This document shows, one piece after another, positions 33,852-43,488 of a stretch of 64,000 nt of DNA. The stretch comes from Glaciihabitans tibetensis. GTDB lineage: Bacteria > Actinomycetota > Actinomycetes > Actinomycetales > Microbacteriaceae. The stretch spans positions 124,001 through 188,000 of the forward strand of contig NZ_PVTL01000004.1 of assembly GCF_003003265.1 (NCBI RefSeq), given 5' to 3'. The position numbers and the translations under genes are program-made. The stretch's first letter is position 1; each line of letters starts with the position of its first letter. The notes under the pieces are model-generated. The model was given only the letters and a program-made list of their open reading frames with translations, was not told where the DNA came from and searched no databases.

Positions 33852-35258
33852 ATGAGCACCAACCGCTGGTACCTCTCGTCCGCCCCCATCGTGCGCGCGC
33901 TCGTGCATCTCTGCGTGCCGATGGCCGCGGCTATGATCGTCGGCGCCGTCTACAACGTCATCAACGCTGGCTTTGTCGGATCGCTTCACGACAGCGCGGT
34001 GCTGCTGGCCGCTATCACGCTCGGCGCGCCCGTTCTTGGTCTGGTCATGGCCGTTGGCGGCGTGTTCGGCGTCGGCGGCGGGGCACTCATCTCCCGGCTG
34101 CTCGGCGCGGCGGAACACGAGCCCGCCAAGGCCAGCGATATCAAGCACGTCGCGTCGTTTGCGTTCTGGGGTTCGGTGATAGTCGGGGCTGTCCTCGGCG
34201 GAGCCGGGCTCCTTTTGTTGCATCCATTGGTTTCTCTTCTGGGAGCGGATGCCGCGGCAGCGCCCGCGACCGGTACCTACGTCACCGTGATGCTCGCCTT
34301 CGTGCCCGCGCTTGCCGCGGCGTTCTGCCTCGAGCAAATAGTGCGAGCCGAAGGCGCCGCCCGCCAGGTGATGGTCGGCCTCATCGCCTCGACGATCGCG
34401 AACGTGGTCTTCGATATTCTCTTCATCCTCGTCTTGCCCTGGGGCGTCGCCGGTGCGGCGCTCGCGATGGGCCTTTCGAACGTGGGAGTCGTGATCTACT
34501 TCATCGTCTGGCTGGAACGAAACAGTGAGCACGTGAGTGTCTCGCCGCAGTGGTTTACTCTCGCGCCAGCGGTGATGAAGCCCGTCTTCGGAGTCGGTGT
34601 CGGCGAACTGCTCCAGTCCAGCTTCCTGATCGTCACCTCGCTGGTGCTCAACAACCTCGCCGCCGCCTACGGTGACAGCGCGCTCGCCGCGATGGGCATC
34701 GCGGTGCGAATCGCGCAGGTTCCGGAGTTTCTGGTGATGGGCGTCACGCTCGGCGTGCTGCCGCTGCTCGCCTACTCGTACGGCAAGGGCGACCGACACC
34801 GTCTCACCTCGGCCCTGCGGGTGTCCGCGCTCACGGTCGGCGGACTCGTCGTGATCTCTTCAGCGACGCTCTTCGTCTTCCGTGAGCACGTGATCTTGGC
34901 GTTCTCGTCGGACGGTTCGGTGCTCACGATCGGCGTCACAATACTCACGGCGCAGCTCGTCGCGATGATCGTGAACGGGTTCACGGGCCTTCTCACGTCG
35001 CTGTTCCAGGCAACCGGCCGGGCGTTGCCCGCGATCGTACTGTCCCTGGCGAAAGGCACTTTGTTCATCCCGATCGTGATCCTGGGCAACCTCTGGTTTG
35101 GACTGGCGGGCATCATCTGGTCGCTGACGGTCTCGGAGGCCCTCGTGTTCGTCGTCGCCGTTGTGATGTGGCTCGCCACACGGCGCGCCATCAACCGCGG
35201 CCTCGCCGAGGGCAGCACCGAACGAGCCGAGGAGGCCCTCGAGCAGGTTGGCGCCTAG
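33852..35258 (+). CDS. MATE-family multidrug efflux transporter
   Basis: 468 residues, 12 predicted helices in two halves. MATE features: N-terminal VPMAAAMIVGAVYNVINAGFVG, GGGALISRLLGA in loop 2-3, and in the second half LLQSSFLIVTSLVLNN and MGIAVRIAQVPEFLVMG. Uses Na+ or H+ to export cationic drugs. Downstream of marR. Its 3' end overlaps the convergent GIY-YIG gene by 4 bp. Confidence 0.92.
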   Translation: MSTNRWYLSSAPIVRALVHLCVPMAAAMIVGAVYNVINAGFVGSLHDSAVLLAAITLGAPVLGLVMAVGGVFGVGGGALISRLLGAAEHEPAKASDIKHVASFAFWGSVIVGAVLGGAGLLLLHPLVSLLGADAAAAPATGTYVTVMLAFVPALAAAFCLEQIVRAEGAARQVMVGLIASTIANVVFDILFILVLPWGVAGAALAMGLSNVGVVIYFIVWLERNSEHVSVSPQWFTLAPAVMKPVFGVGVGELLQSSFLIVTSLVLNNLAAAYGDSALAAMGIAVRIAQVPEFLVMGVTLGVLPLLAYSYGKGDRHRLTSALRVSALTVGGLVVISSATLFVFREHVILAFSSDGSVLTIGVTILTAQLVAMIVNGFTGLLTSLFQATGRALPAIVLSLAKGTLFIPIVILGNLWFGLAGIIWSLTVSEALVFVVAVVMWLATRRAINRGLAEGSTERAEEALEQVGA

Positions 35259-35827
35259 CCCTGCAGTGCGAGCTGCTGGCTGACCCACAGTTTGTAGAGA
35301 TCCCACGGGTCGTCGATGCCGCGGCGCAGCACGTCGATGTGGGCAGTCAGTTCTCCACTGATCTCGAACCACTCGGTGCGGGCGAGGCGAAACTGGGCGA
35401 ACTGGGCGTGCCGGCGCTGCTCGACCGAGCGGCCGCCACGTTCGAAGGCGAGGAGCTCGTTGTGCTTGAGCGTGGTCAAGCGGGAGCGCGGGTTGCCCGA
35501 GGTGCCGATCTTGATCCGGTCGTCGAAGCGGATGTAGTAGACGACGTCCACCCGGACCGCCGCCACTTCATGATCGGCGAGGTCGCCGACCTTCCACTCG
35601 CAGAGAGCGCAGAGCCATCCGGATGGGTACCGCACCCCGAGCCGCGACCCGCAGGCGATGCACGGCGAGGGGAGCACATCGGTGACCCCCACGTCACGGG
35701 CCACCCAGTCGTGCGCGACCGCGAGGTGGTGGGCACAGAGAGTGAGCGGTGACGCGGGATCTACCGCGGCACCGCACCTCGCACCCGGCGCAACCTCGAT
35801 CGTGCACCCGGTGCTCTCGCTGAACAT
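35255..35827 (-). CDS. GIY-YIG nuclease-family protein with zinc-finger-like cysteines
   Basis: 190 residues from ATG 35827. The N-terminal half has Cys pairs CIACG and WLCALC, with LCAHH upstream, suggesting a zinc-binding module. Residues about 105-165 (VVYYIRFDDRIKIGTSGNPRSRL, split as YYIRF and KIGTSG, then EQRRHAQFAQFRLARTEWFEI) match the T5orf172/GIY-YIG type with conserved Tyr, Arg and Glu. Such proteins occur in phages and mobile elements but also alone in actinobacterial chromosomes. Nuclease activity is inferred; no mobile-element genes adjoin it. Confidence 0.75.
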   Translation of the reverse strand: MFSESTGCTIEVAPGARCGAAVDPASPLTLCAHHLAVAHDWVARDVGVTDVLPSPCIACGSRLGVRYPSGWLCALCEWKVGDLADHEVAAVRVDVVYYIRFDDRIKIGTSGNPRSRLTTLKHNELLAFERGGRSVEQRRHAQFAQFRLARTEWFEISGELTAHIDVLRRGIDDPWDLYKLWVSQQLALQG

Positions 35828-35922
35828 GGTTCGAGGGTAGGCGCGGCCCCCGACATCCGCTCGAATAATCTGACCGCGGCGGCGTTCACCCGCACGTAAC
35901 CCGCGGCGGCGATACTCGGTGC

Positions 35923-36570
35923 ATGATAACGGGGCACAGTTCCACGGATCAGGTGGGGCAGACACAGGACGCGGGCGTGATGGCGCGCGGGCGGTCGCTC
36001 CTAGTGGAGCGGGGGCAGTCGCTCGTCGTGGCGCTCATGGGTGCCCTGTATGTCGCGCTGGGCGCGCTGCTGGTACCGGATTTGATCGCGCACTGGCAGC
36101 CGTGCTTCGCGGCGGTCTCCTTCGATGACCCCGTGTGCGTGGATAGTCAGAACGAGTTCAGCTACGACGCCGTGTGGGCGGTTTGGCGAGTTCTCGCCGC
36201 GCTCGCCCTGGCTATGGTTGTGGCCACCATCTGGCAGTGGCGCGTGCGGCACTTCAGTCGCACCGTGCTGGTCGCCCTGGGGTTTATGGTGCTCGGCAGC
36301 GTGTACTTCGAGTTCATGATCGCGCCGGCGCTCAACGGCGGGTACCTATCGTCGGACTCCACGCCCGGCATGGGTTATTGGGCAGCGGGGTGCATCATCG
36401 CGGCCGGCGTGTCGCTCATCGTCGGCGCGGTGCTTCAGAGTGGGCGCCCGGCTCAGGACGGACGCCCGGCTCAGGACGGGCGCCCGGCTCAGGACGGGCG
36501 CCCCGCTCAGGACGGACGCTCATCGTTCGCGACCGCTTCGACCCAGTCCGAGGCATCGTCAGGAAAGTAA
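35923..36570 (+). CDS. Membrane protein with GRPAQD-repeat tail
   Basis: 215 residues from ATG 35923 (no good ribosome binding site; an ATG 19 codons in is an alternative). Four hydrophobic helices at about residues 32-52, 82-102, 108-130 and 148-168, with paired Cys in the first external loop. The C-terminus has four perfect GRPAQD hexapeptides plus a fifth partial one, encoded by an 18-bp tandem repeat, then a Ser-rich end. Its last 64 nt overlap the convergent small gene, which may mean the repeat tail extends into former intergenic DNA. Function unknown. Confidence 0.65.
   Translation: MITGHSSTDQVGQTQDAGVMARGRSLLVERGQSLVVALMGALYVALGALLVPDLIAHWQPCFAAVSFDDPVCVDSQNEFSYDAVWAVWRVLAALALAMVVATIWQWRVRHFSRTVLVALGFMVLGSVYFEFMIAPALNGGYLSSDSTPGMGYWAAGCIIAAGVSLIVGAVLQSGRPAQDGRPAQDGRPAQDGRPAQDGRSSFATASTQSEASSGK
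36442..36513 (+). repeat. 18-bp coding tandem repeat (four units)
   Basis: Units start at 36442, 36460, 36478 and 36496, each close to GGGCGCCCGGCTCAGGAC and encoding Gly-Arg-Pro-Ala-Gln-Asp. The copies differ at one or two bases. Copy number is likely variable between strains. Confidence 0.92.
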
Positions 36571-36737
36571 AAGCCGTCTGAGTCGATCTGGTTCGTCCAC
36601 CACGGCTCTGACTTGCCCGGGCCACCGGCCGCGGCGATCTCGGTCATGATCTCCGCGGGCACGGCGTCGCCATTGTTCGCCAGCAGCCAATCCCGGGTCG
36701 CGTGCGTGAGCTTCGGCCACCATTCTGCGATTTCCAT
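36507..36737 (-). CDS. Small hypothetical protein
   Basis: 76 residues: MEIAEWWPKLTHATRDWLLA, then a loop GGPGKSEPWW and an acidic C-terminus. Trp-rich, soluble, and with a protein-like amino-acid composition; no known domain. Overlaps convergently the 3' end of the GRPAQD-repeat gene by 64 nt. Weak ribosome binding site. The composition, unlike a shadow frame, makes me accept it. Confidence 0.55.
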   Translation of the reverse strand: MEIAEWWPKLTHATRDWLLANNGDAVPAEIMTEIAAAGGPGKSEPWWTNQIDSDGFYFPDDASDWVEAVANDERPS

Positions 36738-36780
36738 ACACCGACGGTATGCCAGAAGTCGCGCGTGCGTCAGCGGGCGA

Positions 36781-38559
<1,779 letters not shown>

Positions 38560-38801
38560 GGGGCCACCGTTCCGAAGGGTCAAATTGGTTCCTGCACGGG
38601 CTCTGCAGCGAACGCCACCCCACAACACCAGTTGGTACGGAGAATTTCAGAGGGGGCTTCTTCACGCTGCGCCTCAGGCGCGGGACGAAAGCAATTACCT
38701 CTTCATAGCCTTAGAAGGTTAGCCGCTTATGCCCCAGATGACAATCCAATCGTGATGAAACGGTGTCGGTAGCAGGCGTCCGGTGACGCAGACTGTTGTT
38801 G

Positions 38802-39791
38802 ATGAATACTCCACGTAAGGGCAGGACTTGGGGCGGGATGCCGCGGCGCGGCCGGTCACGCGGCGCACTCGCGGCGGCCGCAGGCATACTCGCGCTCACC
38901 CTGGCCCTGACCGCCTGCACTCCGGGCGGCGACCCGGGCTCCGCGGTGACCCCGCGGCCGACATCCACCACTACACCACCGCCCACACCACCGGCGTCGA
39001 GCACACCCACCGGCACTCCCACCCCGACGGACGCTTCTACAGCTCAGGCTGAGGCGCCCGTCGGCGGTTCGAGCGGGTCCGGCGATGCGTCCGGATCCGG
39101 CGATGCACCCGGATCTGGCGGTGCGCCCGCAGCCGCCGCCCCGGCCGCCCAGCCGAACGCCACCGGCTCGCAACCCGCCCCGGGCGGATCTGCCGCGGGG
39201 TGCCCAGCCAACGGCGTGACAATTCCCGCGGGGGCCGAGGTCTCCCCAATCGAAGACGTCGACGGGGACAATGTGCCGGACACGCAATTTATGGTGGAGA
39301 ACCCCTCCTTTTCCTACGGCATCAGCACCGCCAGCGGCGCGACCTACTTTCTCGCGGATCGGTTGGCCGGGCCCAACACCCATTCCGGCTGGTCCGCTCC
39401 GCTGGAAAGCGAGGTTGTGGTCACGGTTCTCGATGACGGACGAAGTGCGGAGCTCTCCACTTTCAGGGACTGCGCATTCGTGGACGTTATCGCGCCAAAC
39501 GGACAGCAGTACAACCCGAGCCTCCACGGCTTCGGTGCCACAGTCACCGGGTTGCAGTGTACGAGCGGCAACGGCGGCCGCTGGCTGTCAGCTGTTCTCG
39601 CAACCCGGGCCGAATCTGGCCGCTATTCCATCACCCGCACTTCACTTAACATCAGCCGCGATGGCACCACGGTCACCCCCGGGCACACCGACGTTGTAGC
39701 GACCGACCTCGCCGCGGACGATCCTCAGGTGAAGCTGGCGATGCTGTCGACCTGTGGGAACATCCCGAAGGTTGCAACCAGCGGAAGGTGA
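38802..39791 (+). CDS. Secreted lipoprotein with Pro/Thr/Gly-rich linker
   Basis: 329 residues from ATG 38802; ATG 38838, with GGCGGG just upstream, is a good alternative. Signal peptide and lipobox LTAC place the lipidated Cys near residue 39. Residues about 45-120 are low-complexity Thr/Pro then Gly/Ser/Asp/Ala. The globular C-terminal 190 residues contain DVDGDNVPDTQF (a Ca2+-binding-like Asp loop, as in thrombospondin type 3 or dockerin turns) and four Cys. Membrane-anchored outside the cell. Function unknown. Confidence 0.75.
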   Translation: MNTPRKGRTWGGMPRRGRSRGALAAAAGILALTLALTACTPGGDPGSAVTPRPTSTTTPPPTPPASSTPTGTPTPTDASTAQAEAPVGGSSGSGDASGSGDAPGSGGAPAAAAPAAQPNATGSQPAPGGSAAGCPANGVTIPAGAEVSPIEDVDGDNVPDTQFMVENPSFSYGISTASGATYFLADRLAGPNTHSGWSAPLESEVVVTVLDDGRSAELSTFRDCAFVDVIAPNGQQYNPSLHGFGATVTGLQCTSGNGGRWLSAVLATRAESGRYSITRTSLNISRDGTTVTPGHTDVVATDLAADDPQVKLAMLSTCGNIPKVATSGR

Positions 39792-39933
39792 GTCGGCGGG
39801 CCATAGGACCCCGTGGTATTTAGTCGCCAGGTGCTGCGCACAAACAACAGGAAGTTCACCGAGCGCACATCCGAAATGGTGACGACCATGTCGTGGGGCC
39901 ACGGGTCACCGGGAACGGGTTCAGAGGCGCGGA

Positions 39934-40248
39934 TCAGCGCAGTGCGACGGGCACGATCGTCGGGCGGTGCCAGCGCAACGAGATGTCGCGGTCACGAACC
40001 TGGGTGCGGATCTCGTCCTCCAGGGCGTCGACTGCGACCGCAGCATCCACCTCATTGTCGACAACAAAGTCCAGCTGCATGCTCGAGCGCGCTTCGGTAA
40101 TCAAAACCCGGCCCACCGCGGGCATCTGCACAACCGTGCTGTCGTCCCGGGTGTGCAGCAGGGGAAACCGCGTGCGCAAACGCTCAAGGATTACGCCCAA
40201 TAGTTGCGGAGCGTCCGTGGGCTGGAGCGTGGCTGCGATCGCGATCAT
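39934..40248 (-). CDS. Hypothetical protein
   Basis: 104 residues, soluble, alternating helix and strand (DAPQLLGVILERLRTRFPLL, ITEARSSMQLDFVVDNEVD). No recognised domain. Its ATG follows GGAG closely. Located where the C-terminal part of the AlkD-like gene would have been, so it may have moved next to the truncation. Same strand as that gene, 78 bp downstream. Confidence 0.5.
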   Translation of the reverse strand: MIAIAATLQPTDAPQLLGVILERLRTRFPLLHTRDDSTVVQMPAVGRVLITEARSSMQLDFVVDNEVDAAVAVDALEDEIRTQVRDRDISLRWHRPTIVPVALR

Positions 40249-40326
40249 TTCTCCACTGTGCGGTACCGCGGTGTCCTCAAGATGAACACAAACTGCGCGT
40301 CAGCTGCCAATGGCGTTTCGAGATTG

Positions 40327-40812
40327 TTACGGATTTCTCGCCTCGGCGCTTGCTCGCCGCAGCCAGGGGTCGCCGCCCTGGTGCCACCGGTCCAATACGG
40401 CATCCGCCCGCCGCCGTCCGACGGCATCGAGCCCGGCGAGAAGGGGCGCAATCACGTCGTGAGCGAGTGGGTCAACGAGCTCCGCGAGACCGGCCGTGCG
40501 TACGAAGCTCTCGATGCGTGTGAGGTCGGAAGCATGCAGCAGCCGTACGTTCGATTGCAGGAGCACCACCGCCGCGAGCCTTCGCTCATAGACGGGCACA
40601 CTCCACAGTTCGCTGCTCAGTGAGGTGATCTCGTCATGGGCCATGCCGGGGAACTTCCGCGCGGCGTCACGCACGGTGCCACGCACCGCTCCCATCGACG
40701 CTCCATAGAAGCGAAGGTCAACGCCGAGGCGCTCGCGCTCTGCGTCCCCGCGATACCAGTCACCCTCGTACTGGAGCGCCGCGTCCACAAAGTCGCCCGC
40801 ATCACTCATCAC
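40327..40812 (-). CDS. DNA alkylation repair (AlkD-like) protein, C-terminally short
   Basis: 161 residues. Strong resemblance to the N-terminal two thirds of AlkD-like HEAT-repeat proteins of actinobacteria: GDWYRGDAERERLGVDLRFYG, then ARKFPGMAHDEITSLSSELW, VPVYERRLAAVVLL and a final DPWLRRAS. Family members are typically about 220-240 residues; here the frame stops right after the fifth or sixth repeat and the last 60-70 residues, carrying part of the DNA-contacting surface, are missing. No continuation was found in other frames downstream. Probably a truncated, inactive or altered protein rather than an assembly error. Confidence 0.75.
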   Translation of the reverse strand: MMSDAGDFVDAALQYEGDWYRGDAERERLGVDLRFYGASMGAVRGTVRDAARKFPGMAHDEITSLSSELWSVPVYERRLAAVVLLQSNVRLLHASDLTRIESFVRTAGLAELVDPLAHDVIAPLLAGLDAVGRRRADAVLDRWHQGGDPWLRRASAEARNP

Positions 40813-40899
40813 CCCATTCTGCCCGGGTGGTCAGTGCCCTGCGCGTCTGCCCGGTGACCGACTCAGCTGAGCGGTCGCCGGGCAGATGTGTGCTGATCA

Positions 40900-41553
40900 C
40901 TACTCGCCGAGGATGCGGTACAAGGCGCGACGCGTCTCGTCGATCTGGGCGATGGCAGCGGCGCGCTGCTCATCGGTTGCCGCGAACTTGACCTGGTGCA
41001 GCACACCCATCAGTTTCGCGACGCTTTCGTGCAGACCGGCGTTGGCCTCGGTGTGCTCCGATGCGCCCTTGAGAACATCGGCCAGTTCCTCCGCGTGTTC
41101 GGTGACGTAGGTGCGACCCTCGTCGGTGAGCTGGAAGTCGGAGCGCTTGTCTTCGCTGGTCGCTTCGATCAAGCCTTCATCGACGAGCTGCTGCAGCGTC
41201 GGGTAGACCGAGCCGGGACTCGGAGTCCAGCTGCCGCCGGTTTTGTCGGAGATTGCCTTGATCAGGCCGTAGCCGTTCGCGGGCCCTTCGGCCAGCAGAG
41301 ACAGGATCGCATCACGGGCGGCGCCCTTGCGACGTCGCTGGCCTGGGCCCATAAAGCCGCGGGGGCCTCCGCCACCGAAACCGCCGAAACCGCGACCCGG
41401 GCCGAAGCCAGCGCCGTGTCCGAAGCCAGGAGGGAAACCGTCGCTGCGGCCGAAACCCGTCCGGGCACGAGCCGGGCCGAACGGGAAGAACCCTTCGGCG
41501 CGGGGGTGGTGGTGATGAGGTTGTGAGGGGAATTGTGAGGATTCGCTAGTCAT
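40900..41553 (-). CDS. PadR-family transcriptional regulator
   Basis: 217 residues. An N-terminal 75-residue arm is His/Phe/Gly-rich (SQPHHHHPRAEGFFPFGPAR, many FGxG turns), then a PadR winged helix (AILSLLAEGPANGYGLIKAI, TPSPGSVYPTLQQLVDEGLI, FQLTDEGR) and a C-terminal dimer helix. Such Gly/His-rich arms recur in actinobacterial PadR proteins next to ABC or membrane genes. AAAGGA precedes the ATG. A nested palindrome at 41574-41613 just upstream is the likely autoregulatory site. Confidence 0.9.
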   Translation of the reverse strand: MTSESSQFPSQPHHHHPRAEGFFPFGPARARTGFGRSDGFPPGFGHGAGFGPGRGFGGFGGGGPRGFMGPGQRRRKGAARDAILSLLAEGPANGYGLIKAISDKTGGSWTPSPGSVYPTLQQLVDEGLIEATSEDKRSDFQLTDEGRTYVTEHAEELADVLKGASEHTEANAGLHESVAKLMGVLHQVKFAATDEQRAAAIAQIDETRRALYRILGE

Positions 41554-41573
41554 CGCGGACCCGTCCTTTCGTT

Positions 41574-41613
41574 TGAGATAAAACCAAGAACGAGACTGTT
41601 CTTAGATATCTCA
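41574..41613. promoter_or_regulatory. Nested palindrome, probable PadR operator
   Basis: TGAGATA-N5-AAGAAC-N6-GTTCTT-N3-TATCTCA: two inverted repeats, one inside the other, 21 bp upstream of the padR start. The A/T-rich composition stands out from the surroundings, and the site fits a dimeric winged-helix repressor. Confidence 0.65.
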
Positions 41614-41681
41614 ACGATAGGTCTTTAAGTTCGACTGTGCAAGAGGTTCGCGCACGACCAGACGGGCCAGCAGACTCCGGG

Positions 41682-42608
41682 CTACAGCGAGCTCGCCGCC
41701 ACCTCGTAGAGCACGTCCTCACTGCCCGCGTAAATGCCGTCCGCTCGCGGCCAATGCGAGATCACATCGGTGAACCCGAGCTCGGCGGCGCGACCGACCA
41801 GGTCGTCGAATGCACCGACGCTCTCGAGCGAATACTGGCCGCCGGAATCCAGCGAGAGGTAGCGGTCGATGGTTCTCGGATCCCGACCGGCTTCCTCTGC
41901 GGCGTCGTCGAGACGCCCGCTGAGAGCGGCGAGCGCCTCCCACCACTGCTCCCCTGTCGCGCCGTCCGCGCCGGTGGTGACCCAGCCCTGTCCGTACTTG
42001 CTCACCAAAGCGAGCCCCTTGGGGCCGTTCGCGGCGAGCACGAACGGCGTACGGGGTGTTTGGGCGGGCAGCCCAACCATGCGGGCGTGATCTGCCGTGT
42101 ACCACTGGCCGGAGAACGAGATTCCACCGTTGCTGGGGTCCGTGGCATCCCGCACACCCGTGTTCGTCTCACCATGGATCTCCGCGGGCTCGAACCGCAG
42201 CAGCTCATCGAGGAGCTCCACGAATTCGGCGTACCGCGCGTGGCGCTCGCGAGGGGTGAGCTCGGCCTGTCCGAGCACAAAGGCATCGAAGCCGGTGCCA
42301 CCGGAGCCGATGCCGAGCAGCATGCGGCCGCCGGCGATGTCATCGACGGTGGCGATCTCCTTGGCGAACGGCACGGGGTGGCGGAAGTTGGGCGACGAGA
42401 CGAAGGTGCCGAGGCGGATCGTTTCGGTCGCGGCGGCCGCGGCGGTCAGGGTCGGGATTGTTGCGCCCCACGGCTCAGCCGCCAGGCTCCGCCAGGACAG
42501 GTGATCGTAGGTCCAGGCGTGGTCGAAACCGAGGCCCTCCGCCGACTGCCATTTACGCCGGGCAACCGGCCACGGGTCCTGGGGAAGAATCACGATTCCG
42601 AAGCGCAT
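41682..42608 (-). CDS. LLM-class (luciferase-like, F420-type) oxidoreductase
   Basis: 308 residues, (alpha/beta)8 luciferase-like fold: MRFGIVILPQDPW, FDHAWTYDHLSW, LGTFVSSPNFRHPVPFAKE and GGRMLLGIGSGG, all standard for F420-dependent flavin-type enzymes of actinobacteria. The cofactor is inferred as F420 from lineage; FMN is possible. Probably follows the CueP-like gene in the same direction, 41 bp after its stop. Substrate unknown. Confidence 0.88.
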   Translation of the reverse strand: MRFGIVILPQDPWPVARRKWQSAEGLGFDHAWTYDHLSWRSLAAEPWGATIPTLTAAAAATETIRLGTFVSSPNFRHPVPFAKEIATVDDIAGGRMLLGIGSGGTGFDAFVLGQAELTPRERHARYAEFVELLDELLRFEPAEIHGETNTGVRDATDPSNGGISFSGQWYTADHARMVGLPAQTPRTPFVLAANGPKGLALVSKYGQGWVTTGADGATGEQWWEALAALSGRLDDAAEEAGRDPRTIDRYLSLDSGGQYSLESVGAFDDLVGRAAELGFTDVISHWPRADGIYAGSEDVLYEVAASSL

Positions 42609-42649
42609 CGTTCGAGTGTATGGCGCCGATTGCGAGATCCAGTCCGCGC

Positions 42650-43264
42650 TTAGATCAGTTGCGCCGCCGTCACACAGGTCGCGTCATCCACGCGAGTGCC
42701 CAGCGCTAACGCGACGGACCGCTCACCATCGTCGATGAGAACAGTGATGTCCAGTCCTGCCGGCAACGTAACGTCGAAGAACCCGTTGTCAAAGGTAGTG
42801 ACGTCGCTGTCGAAAAGTACCGTCTTGCTCGCGTCATCGGTGATCGTCACATGGAAATCCTCATTGCCGAGCTCGCCGACGCAGGTGGTCAGCGAATGGT
42901 AAAAGCACTCGTGCGTTTCGGTCAGGTATGGCGCGATGGACAGGTGGAACTCGTCCTGAGGGAGGGCCAGGCTGACCTCATTGCCGCCGCTGGCAAGCAA
43001 CAGCTCATTGACCCGGACGGAGGCCGTCAGGCCGTCCGGGCGGTCGGCGAGGGGCTGAGCTTGGAGCCGCTCGATGAGGTCGGTCGCGGAGGCGGGAGCC
43101 TCGATGTCATAGCGAGCGAGAATGGCGTTGGCATCCGCGCCGAGGCCGGCGGATGCGCCAGTGTCGGTCGCGGCACTGTCCGCCTCGCCTACGCCGGTGC
43201 AGGCAGTGAGGGACACGAGCAGAATCAGGGCGGCGAGGCGTGCGGGGGCCTTTGATAGGAACAT
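42650..43264 (-). CDS. CueP-family metal-binding lipoprotein
   Basis: 204 residues. Lipoprotein signal with lipobox SLTAC (Cys about 22). The body matches CueP: DEFHLSIAPYLTETHECFYH, CFYHSLTTCVGELGNEDFHV and TFDNGFFDVTLP, plus a conserved C-terminal Cys (DATCVTA). In Salmonella CueP binds copper in the periplasm and supplies or buffers it under copper stress; the CxxxHxxTTC motif is present here intact. No copper exporter or chaperone gene lies nearby, so the trigger for expression is unknown. Confidence 0.85.
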   Translation of the reverse strand: MFLSKAPARLAALILLVSLTACTGVGEADSAATDTGASAGLGADANAILARYDIEAPASATDLIERLQAQPLADRPDGLTASVRVNELLLASGGNEVSLALPQDEFHLSIAPYLTETHECFYHSLTTCVGELGNEDFHVTITDDASKTVLFDSDVTTFDNGFFDVTLPAGLDITVLIDDGERSVALALGTRVDDATCVTAAQLI

Positions 43265-43488
43265 GTCTCCAGCGTGAACGCATCCATTCGGCCGCCGTAG
43301 TGACCAAAGACCTGACGCAGGAGACTCTCAGTTCAGCCTCGCGGTGCGCTGATCGCGGGTGACGAGAGAGCAATTCCCGGGGCGCAACCCCCGCGAAAAT
43401 CATTGCCGCCCCTCCACCGCCGGTAATAGCGTGAGAGGACGAAAACGACGAATGAGATAGACGACGACGTCTGGCCGGGAGGCTAATC

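Noticed and set aside
38560-38801. Possible tRNA or regulatory RNA between the ABC-F gene and the lipoprotein gene
   Set aside because: No cloverleaf, CCA end or convincing hairpin with a run of U was found; only short local pairings.
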